Shown: positions 1 through 8,461, counted from the stretch's first letter. The stretch is DNA of 29,987 nucleotides from Candidatus Gerdarchaeota archaeon (GCA_016840945.1 JAEORJ010000017.1:1-29987), one strand, 5' to 3'. Notes: generated from the sequence alone by a model not told the origin. Numbers and translations are program-made.

Positions 1-178
1 GAACTCCATTATAATAAGCAACAATTCCTATTCCTCTTCGTCGGTTTAGGTTTGTTTCTTTTATCTTTTGGTTTTCCTTCACTAGCGTTCTTAATTGTAA
101 ATCATCATAACGCGCTTCGATATATTCTGCACCTAACTTTTCACCTATATCAAGTCCATAGCGAAGATTATCGAACAT
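1..178 (-). CDS. TldD/PmbA-family (U62) peptidase, N-terminal fragment
   Basis: The reading frame begins with ATG at 178 on the minus strand and runs off the left edge, so only about 59 N-terminal residues are visible. They include GEKLGAEYIEARYDD followed by a conserved RRRGIGIVAYYNG stretch. This is the usual start of TldD/PmbA proteins: an LGA-x-Y-x-E-x-R helix, then a strand with G-x-G-I-x-V. Family members are cytosolic metalloproteases that cleave unfolded or modified small peptides, and the HExxxH metal site would lie beyond the window. A GGTGA Shine-Dalgarno sequence lies at 185-189, about seven bases before the ATG, and supports the start. TldD and PmbA/TldE paralogues cannot be told apart from this fragment. 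The family call is fairly firm, the subfamily is open. Confidence 0.72.
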   Translation of the reverse strand, partial: MFDNLRYGLDIGEKLGAEYIEARYDDLQLRTLVKENQKIKETNLNRRRGIGIVAYYNGV

Positions 179-367
179 GGTTTTTCACCGATATTTTCTA
201 CTTGCTATATTAATGGTCAATTCTTCTTTACAAAATTACTTCTATTTGACCAACTAATATTGCTTCTATACTCATTGTTCATTATGAGTAATGGTTATTA
301 AAATTTCATTGAATATTATAATCATTTTGATAACTATGGTTTGCTCAAAAAATAAAGAAAGAGATTT

Positions 368-790
368 TTAGAGATAAATCTTCTCAATTGCTGACGATAC
401 ATGCTCAGCTATCTCAGTAGTATATTGATTAACTTCCATAATCTGATCAAATTCAATATCTAAAATCATTTTAGCTACATCAATTTGGCCTAATAACACA
501 ACCTCATAATCCTTTTCACACGATAGCAAAACCCAACACTCCGTACCCATTAATCTAATGCGTTCATCCTTTGCTTCTGGACAATTTAAACAGCGATTAT
601 AAGTCATAATTACTCTGTCACCAAGATAAGATGGACCCATTAATGAAGACTCATCGCTAACAGCATAAGGCTTAACTAAGCTCAATAACATCATTATATC
701 TTCGTTTTTAATCCGATAGTTACTAGTTGAATAAATCAGCAAGGGTCCCATGACTTCGTGCCAATAGTAGTGATTAATATTAAGATCCAA
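368..790 (-). CDS. Small protein of unknown function, possibly a longin/roadblock-like sensor fold
   Basis: This is a 140-residue soluble protein with no signal peptide or membrane segment. It starts with TTG, and AGGAGAT lies about six bases upstream, which fixes the start. The N-terminus has a strand ending in MGPLLIYS. Further alternating strands follow, including YLGDRVIMTYNRC and TECWVLLSC, and the protein ends in an amphipathic helix. That order, and the G-P turn after the first strand, recall small longin/roadblock-type domains common in Asgard genomes. This is a fold impression, not a recognised family match. A CxxC pair (NRCLNC) sits near the middle and could bind metal. It is transcribed towards the peptidase gene at the left edge and separated from it by about 190 bases. 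Function is not known. Confidence 0.55.
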   Translation of the reverse strand: MDLNINHYYWHEVMGPLLIYSTSNYRIKNEDIMMLLSLVKPYAVSDESSLMGPSYLGDRVIMTYNRCLNCPEAKDERIRLMGTECWVLLSCEKDYEVVLLGQIDVAKMILDIEFDQIMEVNQYTTEIAEHVSSAIEKIYL

Positions 791-877
791 GGAATATCTC
801 CTATAGCTTTTTCTGTCATTAATTAGTAAATTGGTATTAAATGTTTTTGAATAAGGCAGATAAAGAAAGAAAAAAAA

Positions 878-1135
878 TTAGTTCTCAATTGTAATGCTAA
901 TTGTTTCTTTTTCTTGTGTGGTTATTGATTTTAGAGTATTTTCAAATGATCCAATTATTTTTAACATACAACTTCGGCATTCAAATAGTCCTTTTGTTTT
1001 CATAGTACAAAACTTGACTTTTGTTCTTGCTGTGCACCAATCATATATACAATCACTACAATAATTATCCTCAAATTCTGTTTCATCATCAATTGTAATT
1101 TGTTTAGTTCCCTTGCTTTTCTTTGACATTCTCAT
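878..1135 (-). CDS. Small cysteine-rich protein, putative zinc-binding
   Basis: This 85-residue protein has six cysteines in a compact pattern (C26, C29, C34, C43, C53, C56), that is CxxC-x4-C-x8-C-x9-CxxC. The pattern suggests one or two structural zinc sites or, less likely, an iron-sulfur site. The N-terminus is lysine-rich (KKSKGTK) and the middle and end are mixed charged. There is no membrane segment. Two in-frame ATGs, at residues 1 and 3, could serve as start and neither has a strong Shine-Dalgarno sequence. It lies on the same strand as both neighbours, with short spacers either side. I recognise no family. The regular cysteine spacing argues that it is a real gene rather than a chance frame. 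Confidence 0.5.
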   Translation of the reverse strand: MRMSKKSKGTKQITIDDETEFEDNYCSDCIYDWCTARTKVKFCTMKTKGLFECRSCMLKIIGSFENTLKSITTQEKETISITIEN

Positions 1136-1221
1136 CAGCTGTTATTTTAAATTAATCTCATTTAATTAGAGAAAGAACTTTATTTTTTAATAACAGCTTC
1201 TAAAGAGTGAACTGAAAGTAT

Positions 1222-2646
1222 TCAGCTTTCAGTTTCTATTTTATTTTGTTTATTGGTATTTTTATGCGTATAATACAAAAAGAGTATTCTGTCTTTCATG
1301 GAGGGGTGATTGCGACTAAAAATTGGCAGTTTATTGTAAACATCATGTTCAAACAATTCTTTGTTTGGATTTCTAAGAATTGTTTTTATTAAAGTATCAA
1401 TTTCCTCATCTTCCAGATATTGATCTTTGTTTTGATCAACCCCCAACCAATCTATCGTTAATTTTAGCATCTCGGATTTTATTTTTCGATCCTTTAATGA
1501 ACCATTTTGTAGTTGTTCTTCCCTTAATGATAATAATTTGATAGATGCTTGATTGGTTAAATCTTTAATCTCTTCATCAGTTAAAGGCACACAAAGGTCA
1601 TCTTTCAAGCTTTGTAATCTTTGATGGACATAAATATTCACAGCTCTCTCTCGAGATATTTTTGTAGATAATTCTTCAGGTGGAAGATTCTTTAATCCCA
1701 ATAAAAATTCCTTTGAAACATCATTTCTGTTTTCTCTACTGCCTAGCCATTTAAATTCCATGCCAAAAGCATTAATGACATCTAATCTTTGTCCTAGTAA
1801 AATCAAAGCATTTATAATATAATTTCTTCCTACTTTCTTTGCAGCATAATAATCAGCCATTAATTCTGCTTGTCTTCTCGAATAATTTAAAAGAATCCTA
1901 TTTATGATAGTCAATCCCGCTAGAATCAAAATAAATACTAAAACAAAGGCAATTTGTAATGTGATGTTTATTGCATCAGGTTCTCCTCGAATAAGATAAA
2001 AGATTAATCGTAATAAAAACCATGAGTAGGCTATGTAAACGAAATAATTTATTCCATATCTAAAAATGTTAATTATACTATCAAAATATTTTATGTGACC
2101 CAATTCATGAGCTATTACTGCTTTAATTTCTCTTTCGTCAAGAATCTCAAGAACGTTTGCATCTAAAACAATCCATGTGCATCTAACTAGAGGAAGAGGG
2201 ACAATATCAAGGGTCATTGCATTTGGAATACTGGTGTCAGTTAAATAAACTCGTTTTATAGATTTTATTTTTTGTTCTTCAGCTTGTTCAATAGTCCATC
2301 TGTAGATTATTTTTGGATCTATACGTAAGTTCTTTGTTATGCTTGCATGATTTTCTCCTATGATTCCTAGCTCATTAATTTGGACTAATCCTGATTGTTT
2401 AAATTGTCTTATCAATGCAAGATAAGAAATGATTATTTGAACTACAAATAGCACTAGAGCAATGATTAAAGTCGGAACATTAAAAGTAGAGAAAAATCGC
2501 ACTTCAAAACGAATTATCCCCTCTGATTGTGTGTTTATGGATGCAGTTGATGCCAAAATGATATGAAAGATATTCAGCAAGAAAAATGTTATTGTTGTCA
2601 AATGCATCTTCAGTTGAGCTTCAGCTAGCGTTTTATTAATTGCCAC
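1222..2646 (-). CDS. M48-family membrane metallopeptidase with C-terminal EF-hand-like loop
   Basis: This 474-residue protein has the M48 (HtpX/Ste24) signature HELGH at residues 180-184. The third zinc ligand is probably E261 in RRQAELMAD. Hydrophobic segments near residues 17-33, 56-80, 194-220 and 228-252 make it an integral membrane protein with a cytosolic catalytic site, as in HtpX-type quality-control proteases. A family-typical NHPSMKDRI block lies near the C-terminus. Between the catalytic domain and that block, residues 404-415 (DQNKDQYLEDEE) match a canonical 12-residue EF-hand calcium loop, with acidic or amide residues at positions 1, 3, 5, 9 and 12 and a hydrophobic residue at 8. 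Position 6 is Gln instead of the usual Gly. The start is GTG, with GAGGAAT five bases upstream. The family is firm, calcium binding is inferred. Confidence 0.88.
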   Translation of the reverse strand: MAINKTLAEAQLKMHLTTITFFLLNIFHIILASTASINTQSEGIIRFEVRFFSTFNVPTLIIALVLFVVQIIISYLALIRQFKQSGLVQINELGIIGENHASITKNLRIDPKIIYRWTIEQAEEQKIKSIKRVYLTDTSIPNAMTLDIVPLPLVRCTWIVLDANVLEILDEREIKAVIAHELGHIKYFDSIINIFRYGINYFVYIAYSWFLLRLIFYLIRGEPDAINITLQIAFVLVFILILAGLTIINRILLNYSRRQAELMADYYAAKKVGRNYIINALILLGQRLDVINAFGMEFKWLGSRENRNDVSKEFLLGLKNLPPEELSTKISRERAVNIYVHQRLQSLKDDLCVPLTDEEIKDLTNQASIKLLSLREEQLQNGSLKDRKIKSEMLKLTIDWLGVDQNKDQYLEDEEIDTLIKTILRNPNKELFEHDVYNKLPIFSRNHPSMKDRILFLYYTHKNTNKQNKIETES

Positions 2647-2759
2647 ATAAATTCCTCATAAGTATTATATTTGGAAATAGTTGTAATGAATCATAATAAA
2701 TTATGATTGTAATTTGTTAACTTTTCTTCTATTATTTAATAAGTTTAGCTATAATGAGA

Positions 2760-3455
2760 TTATATTTGATTTTCATTTATTGCATCTAATAATCCTTTTT
2801 TCGAAACAAAACCAAACCTTTTAGCTATTTTATCAATTGCGTGATTTGCACTTTGTCTTACACTATCAGTATTTTTAGGGTTATCAGCTGAATATTTTAA
2901 CAACAAATCAACAACTGTTTTATCACCAACTTCCCCCAAACTATAAAGTATTTGTATTATCAATTCATCGTTTTGTGGCTCTCTGCTCATTTCTGTTTCT
3001 TTTAATAATTCTTGGAGTAATGGTTGGCCTTCAACAAATCCCAAATGACCAATGCTTTCAGCAAAGCTTTTTCTTAATTGTAAATGTTCATTTATTTCTG
3101 TTTCAGCAAGTTTATTTTTATAAGTTACTTGTATTTGTTTTATAGCTTCTAATTCTAAATTTTTTCCACATGAATTAGATAATGCAAACCTTACAGTCCA
3201 ATCAGGTTCTTCAAAAATCCTATGGATTAGTTTTATAGCTATTTCAGGTTTGTTTAAATAACCAAGCACTGAAGCAGCTTCTTTTCTTATTATTGCTTTC
3301 TTGTGTTTTTCAATAATGTTTTGTAATATTTCATTGCCATTTTCATTCGTGTCAATTATCGAAAGTATAAAATGGGCTTTTTCTTTCCAGTTATATTCTT
3401 TTGTTTTTAAAATATTGATTATTTTCTTTTGAATTATCTTGTTTATTTTCGGCAA
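2760..3455 (-). CDS. HEAT-repeat protein
   Basis: This is a 231-residue all-helical protein built of roughly 30-residue HEAT-like units. Examples are KEAASVLGYLNKPEIAIKLI, TVRFALSNSCGK, LRKSFAESIGHLGFVEGQ and ILYSLGEVGDKTVVDLLLKY, each with the alternating A/L...G helix-turn-helix rhythm of PBS-lyase-type HEAT repeats. Such proteins act as scaffolds for protein-protein contacts, and the sequence shows no catalytic motif. The N-terminus is strongly basic (KINKIIQKKIINILK). The start codon is TTG, with AGAGG a few bases upstream. It lies upstream of the M48 gene on the same strand with about 110 bases between them, and is divergent from the gene at 3581. The partner cannot be predicted. Confidence 0.75.
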   Translation of the reverse strand: MPKINKIIQKKIINILKTKEYNWKEKAHFILSIIDTNENGNEILQNIIEKHKKAIIRKEAASVLGYLNKPEIAIKLIHRIFEEPDWTVRFALSNSCGKNLELEAIKQIQVTYKNKLAETEINEHLQLRKSFAESIGHLGFVEGQPLLQELLKETEMSREPQNDELIIQILYSLGEVGDKTVVDLLLKYSADNPKNTDSVRQSANHAIDKIAKRFGFVSKKGLLDAINENQI

Positions 3456-3580
3456 TTACAAACCTCTTAAATATCACATAAATAAATACACTTTAAGAAA
3501 TATATCTTTTGAAAGAATTTAAAATAAGATTATAATTTAAATGAAATTAATTTGAAACCAGTCGTAGGAATGAAATTACA

Positions 3581-4078
3581 ATGACCTCTGAAGAAACTGA
3601 TAATGTTGAAGTGGAAAACAATGCAGAGGAAATTCCTGAAGAGGAATTAGAGCCTAAGAAGAAGCAGAAAAAAGAGTCTCCTGAAGAAGCAGAATTAAAA
3701 ATTAATATGAACCCTTGGGGTTTCTTTTTCATGTTTATTACAATAGGAATCTTTGCATACTTGCTGATTGGTTATTATCTTGCTTTACCACCCTTTGCTA
3801 TTGTTGATATTGTTACTGAAGAAATAGGTGTTAAGTCAGCTGAGTTTTTAGCTGTTTTAATTGTATTGCTATTTGCTAGCTTAGGTTTAGGATTTTATTT
3901 TGGCTGGATGCGAAAACCAAAGGTAAAAACTGAAGAAATAAAAGAAAGTGAAGAATCTACTGATTTATTGGAACCTGTTATGAGAAAACAAGAACGACAA
4001 CAAGTAATATTCTCAAGTAAGGTAGATGATTCAACAAAAATAAGTGATGTAAAAGTGGAAGATGAAGCTGAAGAATAA
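3581..4078 (+). CDS. Two-TM membrane protein of unknown function
   Basis: This 165-residue protein has a highly charged, glutamate-rich N-terminal tail of about 40 residues that includes a short basic run (KKKQKKES). Two strong hydrophobic helices follow at about residues 46-68 and 88-110, with a short loop between them. A charged C-terminal tail of about 50 residues ends with acidic residues. Both tails are probably cytosolic, with a small extracellular hairpin. ATG at 3581 is preceded by AGGAATGA, which supports the start. The gene is divergent from the HEAT-repeat gene and convergent with the next gene, sharing a hairpin at the 3' ends. I recognise no family, so this is annotated as a hypothetical membrane protein only. 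Confidence 0.6.
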   Translation: MTSEETDNVEVENNAEEIPEEELEPKKKQKKESPEEAELKINMNPWGFFFMFITIGIFAYLLIGYYLALPPFAIVDIVTEEIGVKSAEFLAVLIVLLFASLGLGFYFGWMRKPKVKTEEIKESEESTDLLEPVMRKQERQQVIFSSKVDDSTKISDVKVEDEAEE

Positions 4079-4093
4079 AAAAAACTATTCTTC
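4070..4093. terminator. Shared hairpin at convergent gene ends
   Basis: GAAGAATA (4070-4077) pairs perfectly with TATTCTTC (4086-4093) around an A-rich loop. The hairpin spans the stop codons of the two convergent genes. T runs follow on the plus side, and A runs within the loop give U-rich RNA on the other strand. Confidence 0.45.
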
Positions 4094-4423
4094 TAATTCT
4101 TTTAATTGTGTCAATTTTTTACGCCATTTTTCAGCTAATACTTTTTTGTCTATTTTTTCATATAGATCAACTAAAACTTCGCAAATTTTTATTAGAGAAT
4201 GCGTCCATTCACCAGAATATTCGATTTCTTTAGGTTGTTGAAAAGCTTCTAATTCATCTAAATTGATGTCGATTTTAAAGAATCGATTGAATTCTTCAAA
4301 AGCTTCACGTATGTCAAGTAATGTTTCCATTAAGGTTCTAAGTAATAAGGCATCCTTTGAATCAACTAATTTTTCTTTCATCCGTTCCTCTATGAGCTGT
4401 AATTTCTTTTCTAATTCTGACAA
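4085..4423 (-). CDS. Small helical protein of unknown function
   Basis: The longest frame begins at 4441, but AGGAGTT at 4431-4437 lies inside that extension. It is spaced seven bases from an in-frame TTG at 4423, so the true product is probably 112 residues beginning MSELEKKLQLIEERM. The sequence is almost wholly helical and rich in Leu, Glu and Lys, with heptad-like spacing in the first 45 residues. A second helical half (WTHSLIKICEVLVDLYEKI) ends in KKLTQLKELEE. There are no membrane segments, cysteine clusters or catalytic motifs. It is convergent with the two-TM gene and lies downstream of the dehydratase operon on the same strand. Its role is unknown; a coiled-coil adaptor would fit but is a guess. 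Confidence 0.55.
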   Translation of the reverse strand: MSELEKKLQLIEERMKEKLVDSKDALLLRTLMETLLDIREAFEEFNRFFKIDINLDELEAFQQPKEIEYSGEWTHSLIKICEVLVDLYEKIDKKVLAEKWRKKLTQLKELEE

Positions 4424-4522
4424 TACTCTAACTCCTATCAATCTTTATTATGACTATTCGTTTCAGCTATTTTTGTTTATTGCTAGGAGTAAAATTGTGA
4501 AAATAAAAAAAAGTGGTAAAAG

Positions 4523-5053
4523 CTACAAACTTTTACCGTAAGCAAATAAATTGCCTGCTTGATAAATATCCATTTGTACTTTTGACATACCTTCAGCTTG
4601 ACACTCTTTTTTCTTGGTGATATTTTTGATCAATCCTGTATCTAGATTAACCTCAATTTCATCACCTGTTTCAATAGCTGAAGAATCATCTATAATTTCA
4701 CTAGAAATTAAAGGCATACCAGCATTGATAGCATTGCGCTTGTAAATAGCACCAAAGGATTTTGCTACAAGTAATTGTACACCTAACGAAGTAAAGCAGT
4801 CAACAGCTTGTTGACGTGATGAACCAGCACCAAAATTATTGCCTAAAATTAGGATGTCATCTTTTTTGGCTTTCTTAGCGAAATCTTTCCAACCATCAAG
4901 GTTATCAAAAGCATATTGACCCATTTGTTCAATATCTATAATATGCAAATACTTGTTATGGAAAATCATATCAGTATCGATATCATCAATTGGTTCACCA
5001 GATTGATTTCGAATTACTACTGCTCTACCTTTTAAGATAATTGGCTTAGTCAT
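4523..5053 (-). CDS. Aconitase/isopropylmalate dehydratase family, small (swivel-domain) subunit
   Basis: This 176-residue protein is the LeuD-type swivel domain of the aconitase superfamily. Visible motifs are DIDTDMIF near residue 25, the GNNFGAGSSRQQAVD loop whose Ser-Arg contacts the substrate carboxylate, and KSFGAIYKRNAINAGMPLI. The loop that reads YLRM or YLRT in many isopropylmalate and homoaconitate enzymes is YLHI here, so substrate cannot be assigned from it. It would pair with the large subunit encoded just upstream to form an iron-sulfur hydro-lyase that isomerises a hydroxy di- or tricarboxylate. A strong GGAGGATT Shine-Dalgarno sequence sits in the 14-base gap and tail of the large-subunit gene, indicating co-translation. 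No leuA or leuB homologue is nearby. Confidence 0.88.
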   Translation of the reverse strand: MTKPIILKGRAVVIRNQSGEPIDDIDTDMIFHNKYLHIIDIEQMGQYAFDNLDGWKDFAKKAKKDDILILGNNFGAGSSRQQAVDCFTSLGVQLLVAKSFGAIYKRNAINAGMPLISSEIIDDSSAIETGDEIEVNLDTGLIKNITKKKECQAEGMSKVQMDIYQAGNLFAYGKSL

Positions 5054-5067
5054 TTTTAATCCTCCTT

Positions 5068-6324
5068 TTATAGATTCTCCGGGCTGATAATTTTACCAGC
5101 AATTGCTGAAGCAGTTACTGTTTCAGGACTGCAAAGATAGGTCATTCCTGAACCTTGTTTACCTTTGAAATTACGATTACCAGTAGAAACTTGAACTTCA
5201 CCTTTTCCGGTCATGCCAATTTGACCTGAAGCACAACCAGCACAACCAGGATTACTTACTACTGTTCTCGCATCATAAAGTACTTGTAAATCACCATTCT
5301 TGATCATCGTACCCAAGATTGATCTTGTTGCAGGAACAATTTTCATGACAGTGTCTTTAGCAACCTCTTTACCTCGTAACATATCAATTGCTACTTTCAT
5401 ATCTTCATATCGTCCATTAGTGCAGCTTCCTAGAAATGCCGAATCAACATGAATATTGTCTTTTTCTAAGGATTCAACTTCAACAACATTATCTGGTTTG
5501 TAAGGAGCAGCGATAAGTGGTCGTAGATTACTAATATCAATAACAATTTCTTCAATATATTCAGCGTCTTTATCTGCATAATAAGGAGTAAATTCTGATT
5601 TAGCTCTACCTTTGAAGTAATTAATTACCTCGTCATTTGGTGGGATAAAACCAATAATACCACCCATCTCAGTAACCATAGAGGATAATGTAATTCTTCC
5701 TGCCATTGATAAATTGTCAATAGCTTTTCCTTCAAATTCAATTGATCTACCTAGGGCACCAGAAGAAGTCAATCGTTGAATAACTGCTAAAGTTAAGTCT
5801 TTAGCTGTACATGAAGATGGCAAATTACCATCAATAATAACTTTCATTGTTGGAGGAACTTCAAACCAAGTTTTACCAGCTTTCATACCAAAAGCAATAT
5901 CTTGGTCGCCCATTCCTTGACCAAAACAACCAACACTTCCCATGATATTCAAATGGCTATCTGTTCCAACTACTGTTGAACCAGGAACACTATATCCTTC
6001 TTCAATTAGAATGTGAGAACCAATACCCCATTCAGAATCAAATACCTTTATACCTTCTTCTCTTGCGAAGTCTCTTATTGTCTGTTGATTTTCAGCATAA
6101 CCTACATTGTTTGCTGGAACAACGCAATCAAAGGTGAAAACGGTTTTCTCTTTATTCTCAAATTTACCCTCTTTAGGATAATTTGCTCGAAGGTTCTCAA
6201 CTACATTCGCTCCTGCAAAATCACGTGCACTTCTAACATCAAGATCCAGCCAGATGATCTTGCCAGGTTTCACTTCATCAGTTGAATGTGCTGAGAATAT
6301 CTTTTCTATTACTGTTTGACCCAT
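5068..6324 (-). CDS. Aconitase/isopropylmalate dehydratase family, large (iron-sulfur) subunit
   Basis: The longest frame starts at 6372, but an ATG at 6324 has GGAGATTT ten bases upstream. It gives MGQTVIEKIF, the usual LeuC-type beginning, so I use it (418 residues, normal for the family). A TATA-like box near 6394-6403 leaves leaderless use of 6372 possible. Conserved blocks are GSHILIEEGY (H104), VGTDSH (122-124), GSCTNGR (C301) and SNPGCAGCASGQ (C361, C364). The three cysteines would hold the 4Fe-4S cluster. The D-H pair equivalent to aconitase Asp100-His101 reads FDCVVPA here, with C67 in place of the histidine. The usual THD segment reads ARD. The protein is therefore a divergent member with uncertain substrate (citrate, isopropylmalate, homocitrate or other). 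It forms an operon with the small subunit. Confidence 0.86.
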   Translation of the reverse strand: MGQTVIEKIFSAHSTDEVKPGKIIWLDLDVRSARDFAGANVVENLRANYPKEGKFENKEKTVFTFDCVVPANNVGYAENQQTIRDFAREEGIKVFDSEWGIGSHILIEEGYSVPGSTVVGTDSHLNIMGSVGCFGQGMGDQDIAFGMKAGKTWFEVPPTMKVIIDGNLPSSCTAKDLTLAVIQRLTSSGALGRSIEFEGKAIDNLSMAGRITLSSMVTEMGGIIGFIPPNDEVINYFKGRAKSEFTPYYADKDAEYIEEIVIDISNLRPLIAAPYKPDNVVEVESLEKDNIHVDSAFLGSCTNGRYEDMKVAIDMLRGKEVAKDTVMKIVPATRSILGTMIKNGDLQVLYDARTVVSNPGCAGCASGQIGMTGKGEVQVSTGNRNFKGKQGSGMTYLCSPETVTASAIAGKIISPENL

Positions 6325-6498
6325 AGAATTGAAATCTCCAAAGTATTCTTTTTTTTGTTGCTTAAGATTCATAATAACTTTATTTTAAGGATTTACTATA
6401 TTTTCACATTCACGTTAATTTAGGATAGATTTTTAGAAAATAAGTTCTTGGGAATTATTTAGAATGACCATTATAGCAGATTAAATTCCCAAGTTTTA

Positions 6499-7002
6499 TT
6501 ATGGCCAAGTTTTGGTCTGAATATCTGTTTGTTGATTACTAATCTTAAAAATCCCAAGATCTAATTTCAAGCTTATGTCAACATGTACTTCCATGTAACC
6601 ATCATTAAGTGCGAGTGCAACAATATTCTGTGTCATATTTAATACCAAAGTACCTGACCATTGTTCTCCTACAAGTATATCACCAAGATAATTGGTACCA
6701 GTCCCCAGTACCAACCCATTAAGAAATTCAACAGGAAAATCGGTTCCAATAACTGTCAGTACAATAGTTAAATCACGTATTGGATATAAACCGCTATTAT
6801 TAATTGTGATCGGAGTTTCAACAATTATAAAACCAAAAAAAGTCTCTATAATTGATGGATAAATATAACCTGTAATAGTTGATTCTCCAATATCATACCC
6901 AATATTATTCTTTGTATATAACAAGGTCCCCAAAATAGTACTAGCACCAATAACTAATATTATTGGAATAACAATTAAAATAATTTTTACTGCCTTTTTC
7001 AT
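6499..7002 (-). CDS. Membrane-anchored LEA14-like beta-sandwich protein
   Basis: This 167-residue protein begins with a short Lys-rich cap and a single hydrophobic helix (about residues 4-28), which is an uncleaved anchor or signal peptide. The rest is beta-rich and probably extracellular. The segment ETPITINNSGLYPIRDLTIV, followed by strands and ending with VHVDISLKLDLGIFKI, recalls the LEA14/WHy immunoglobulin-like fold found in archaeal surface or stress proteins. The match is at the level of pattern only. There is no clear Shine-Dalgarno sequence before the ATG, so a short-leader or leaderless transcript is likely. It lies just upstream of the dehydratase operon on the same strand, with its own spacer. 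Function is unknown. Confidence 0.55.
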   Translation of the reverse strand: MKKAVKIILIVIPIILVIGASTILGTLLYTKNNIGYDIGESTITGYIYPSIIETFFGFIIVETPITINNSGLYPIRDLTIVLTVIGTDFPVEFLNGLVLGTGTNYLGDILVGEQWSGTLVLNMTQNIVALALNDGYMEVHVDISLKLDLGIFKISNQQTDIQTKTWP

Positions 7003-7108
7003 ACATTAGGGATATTTTACTAGTAAAAAAATATTTCTCATTAATAAAGTGAAATTAAATTGAAAGCTATAGAAAAAAACATAGTCATTTTATTTAACAT
7101 AACTAGGT

Positions 7109-7120
7109 ACTATATATAAC
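7109..7120 (+). promoter_or_regulatory. TATA-like box upstream of dnaJ
   Basis: ACTATATATAAC lies in the AT-rich spacer and is the best TATA-box match before dnaJ. Transcription would begin around 7138, leaving a leader of about 100 bases. A heat-shock operator cannot be recognised by eye. Confidence 0.35.
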
Positions 7121-7241
7121 GAAAAAAGTAGAAAATTCAAAAATTTACATAGATTTTAATTGACAATAATTCAAGCAAATAAACATAGGAATTTAAATAA
7201 TGATTATTAATTTAATTCAAAAGTAGAAATGGTGATAACTT

Positions 7242-8333
7242 TTGAGCAATGCAAAAAGAGGTCCGTATGATATCCTTGGTGTATCTAGAAATGCTGATGA
7301 GACAGAAATCAAGAAAGCATATCGAAAGCTAGCAAGAAAGTATCACCCAGATGCCAATCCAGGTGACACTAATGCTGAAAAGCATTTTAAAGAAGTATCC
7401 GAAGCATATTCCATTTTAAGCGATCCAGATCAAAGAGCAGTCTATGATCGTTTAGGTTGGGCTGGTTTAGATTCGACTGCTGGTGGGACTGGTGGTGATC
7501 CTTTTGCAGGATTTGGTTTTAGCGATATTTTTGGCAGCATCTTTAGTGATTTCTTTAGTGGTGGAAGAGGTAGACAATCATCATATTCCCCTCGTGGAAG
7601 AAGTATTCGTATTGTTATACCAGTAACTTATGAAGAAGCTGCTAGTGGGATAGAGAAAAAAGTTGATGTAACAAAGAATGAATTATGTGATGCATGTAAT
7701 GGAACACGCGCAGCTGAAGGAACTAGTCCAAAAAGATGCCCAAATTGTGGAGGTTCGGGAGTTGAACGTATTCAACAGCAAACGCCTTTTGGTATAATGA
7801 TTAATGAATCCACCTGTAGACTTTGTCAAGGATTAGGGGAAATGGTAGATCATCCATGTCCTAAATGTAAAGGTTCTGGTATGATTAAGAAAAGTAAAAA
7901 AATCAATGTTAAAATACCTGCAGGTATAAACGATGGGCAAAGATTGAGAGTACAAGGAGAAGGAGAACCAGGGTTACGAGGAACCCCTCCAGGAGATCTT
8001 TATGTTGATATTAATTTAAAAGAACACAAATATTTCCACAGGGAACGAAATGAGCTCATTTATGAACATACTATTAATTTTGCTCAAGCAACACTTGGTG
8101 ATACTATTACAATCCCCACACTAGTTGAAGGTGTTGAGGAAAGATTAAAAATTCCTGCTGGAACGCAAAATGATACGATATTTCGGATTAGAGGAAAAGG
8201 CTTTCCCAATTTACAAGGATTTGGAAAAGGAGATATGCATATCATAATTAAGGTTGAAACACCTAAAAAATTATCAAAAAGAGAAAAAGAGCTTATTATG
8301 GAGCTCCAACAAATTTGGAGTGAAAATAATTAG
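7242..8333 (+). CDS. dnaJ: Chaperone DnaJ (Hsp40), type I
   Basis: This 363-residue protein has the complete type I layout. A J domain carries HPD at residues 35-37, which stimulates the ATPase of DnaK. A Gly/Phe-rich linker (GGDPFAGFGFSDIF and following) comes next, then the four zinc-binding repeats CDACNGT, CPNCGGSG, CRLCQGLG and CPKCKGSG, then the two beta-barrel client-binding domains and a dimerisation tail. Two zinc ions are expected. The start is TTG at 7242, preceded by GGTGATA with suitable spacing. DnaK and GrpE are not in this window, so the usual archaeal dnaK-grpE-dnaJ cluster is split here or continues elsewhere. In archaea these chaperones are generally regarded as acquired from bacteria. 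Confidence 0.97.
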   Translation: MSNAKRGPYDILGVSRNADETEIKKAYRKLARKYHPDANPGDTNAEKHFKEVSEAYSILSDPDQRAVYDRLGWAGLDSTAGGTGGDPFAGFGFSDIFGSIFSDFFSGGRGRQSSYSPRGRSIRIVIPVTYEEAASGIEKKVDVTKNELCDACNGTRAAEGTSPKRCPNCGGSGVERIQQQTPFGIMINESTCRLCQGLGEMVDHPCPKCKGSGMIKKSKKINVKIPAGINDGQRLRVQGEGEPGLRGTPPGDLYVDINLKEHKYFHRERNELIYEHTINFAQATLGDTITIPTLVEGVEERLKIPAGTQNDTIFRIRGKGFPNLQGFGKGDMHIIIKVETPKKLSKREKELIMELQQIWSENN

Positions 8334-8461
8334 CTTTAGAACTAAATCAGATTCCCATTGAGCGAAATAGTTTAATAGTATAGGCAGTAAAAAAAATACC
8401 AAATTGAGATTGATAAATATAAAAAGATAAAGTTTCATAATAATTTTAAGGAAGAATAAAA

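Noticed and set aside
4523..6324. Leucine biosynthesis operon
   Set aside because: Only the dehydratase pair is present; no isopropylmalate synthase or dehydrogenase is nearby, and substrate motifs are atypical.
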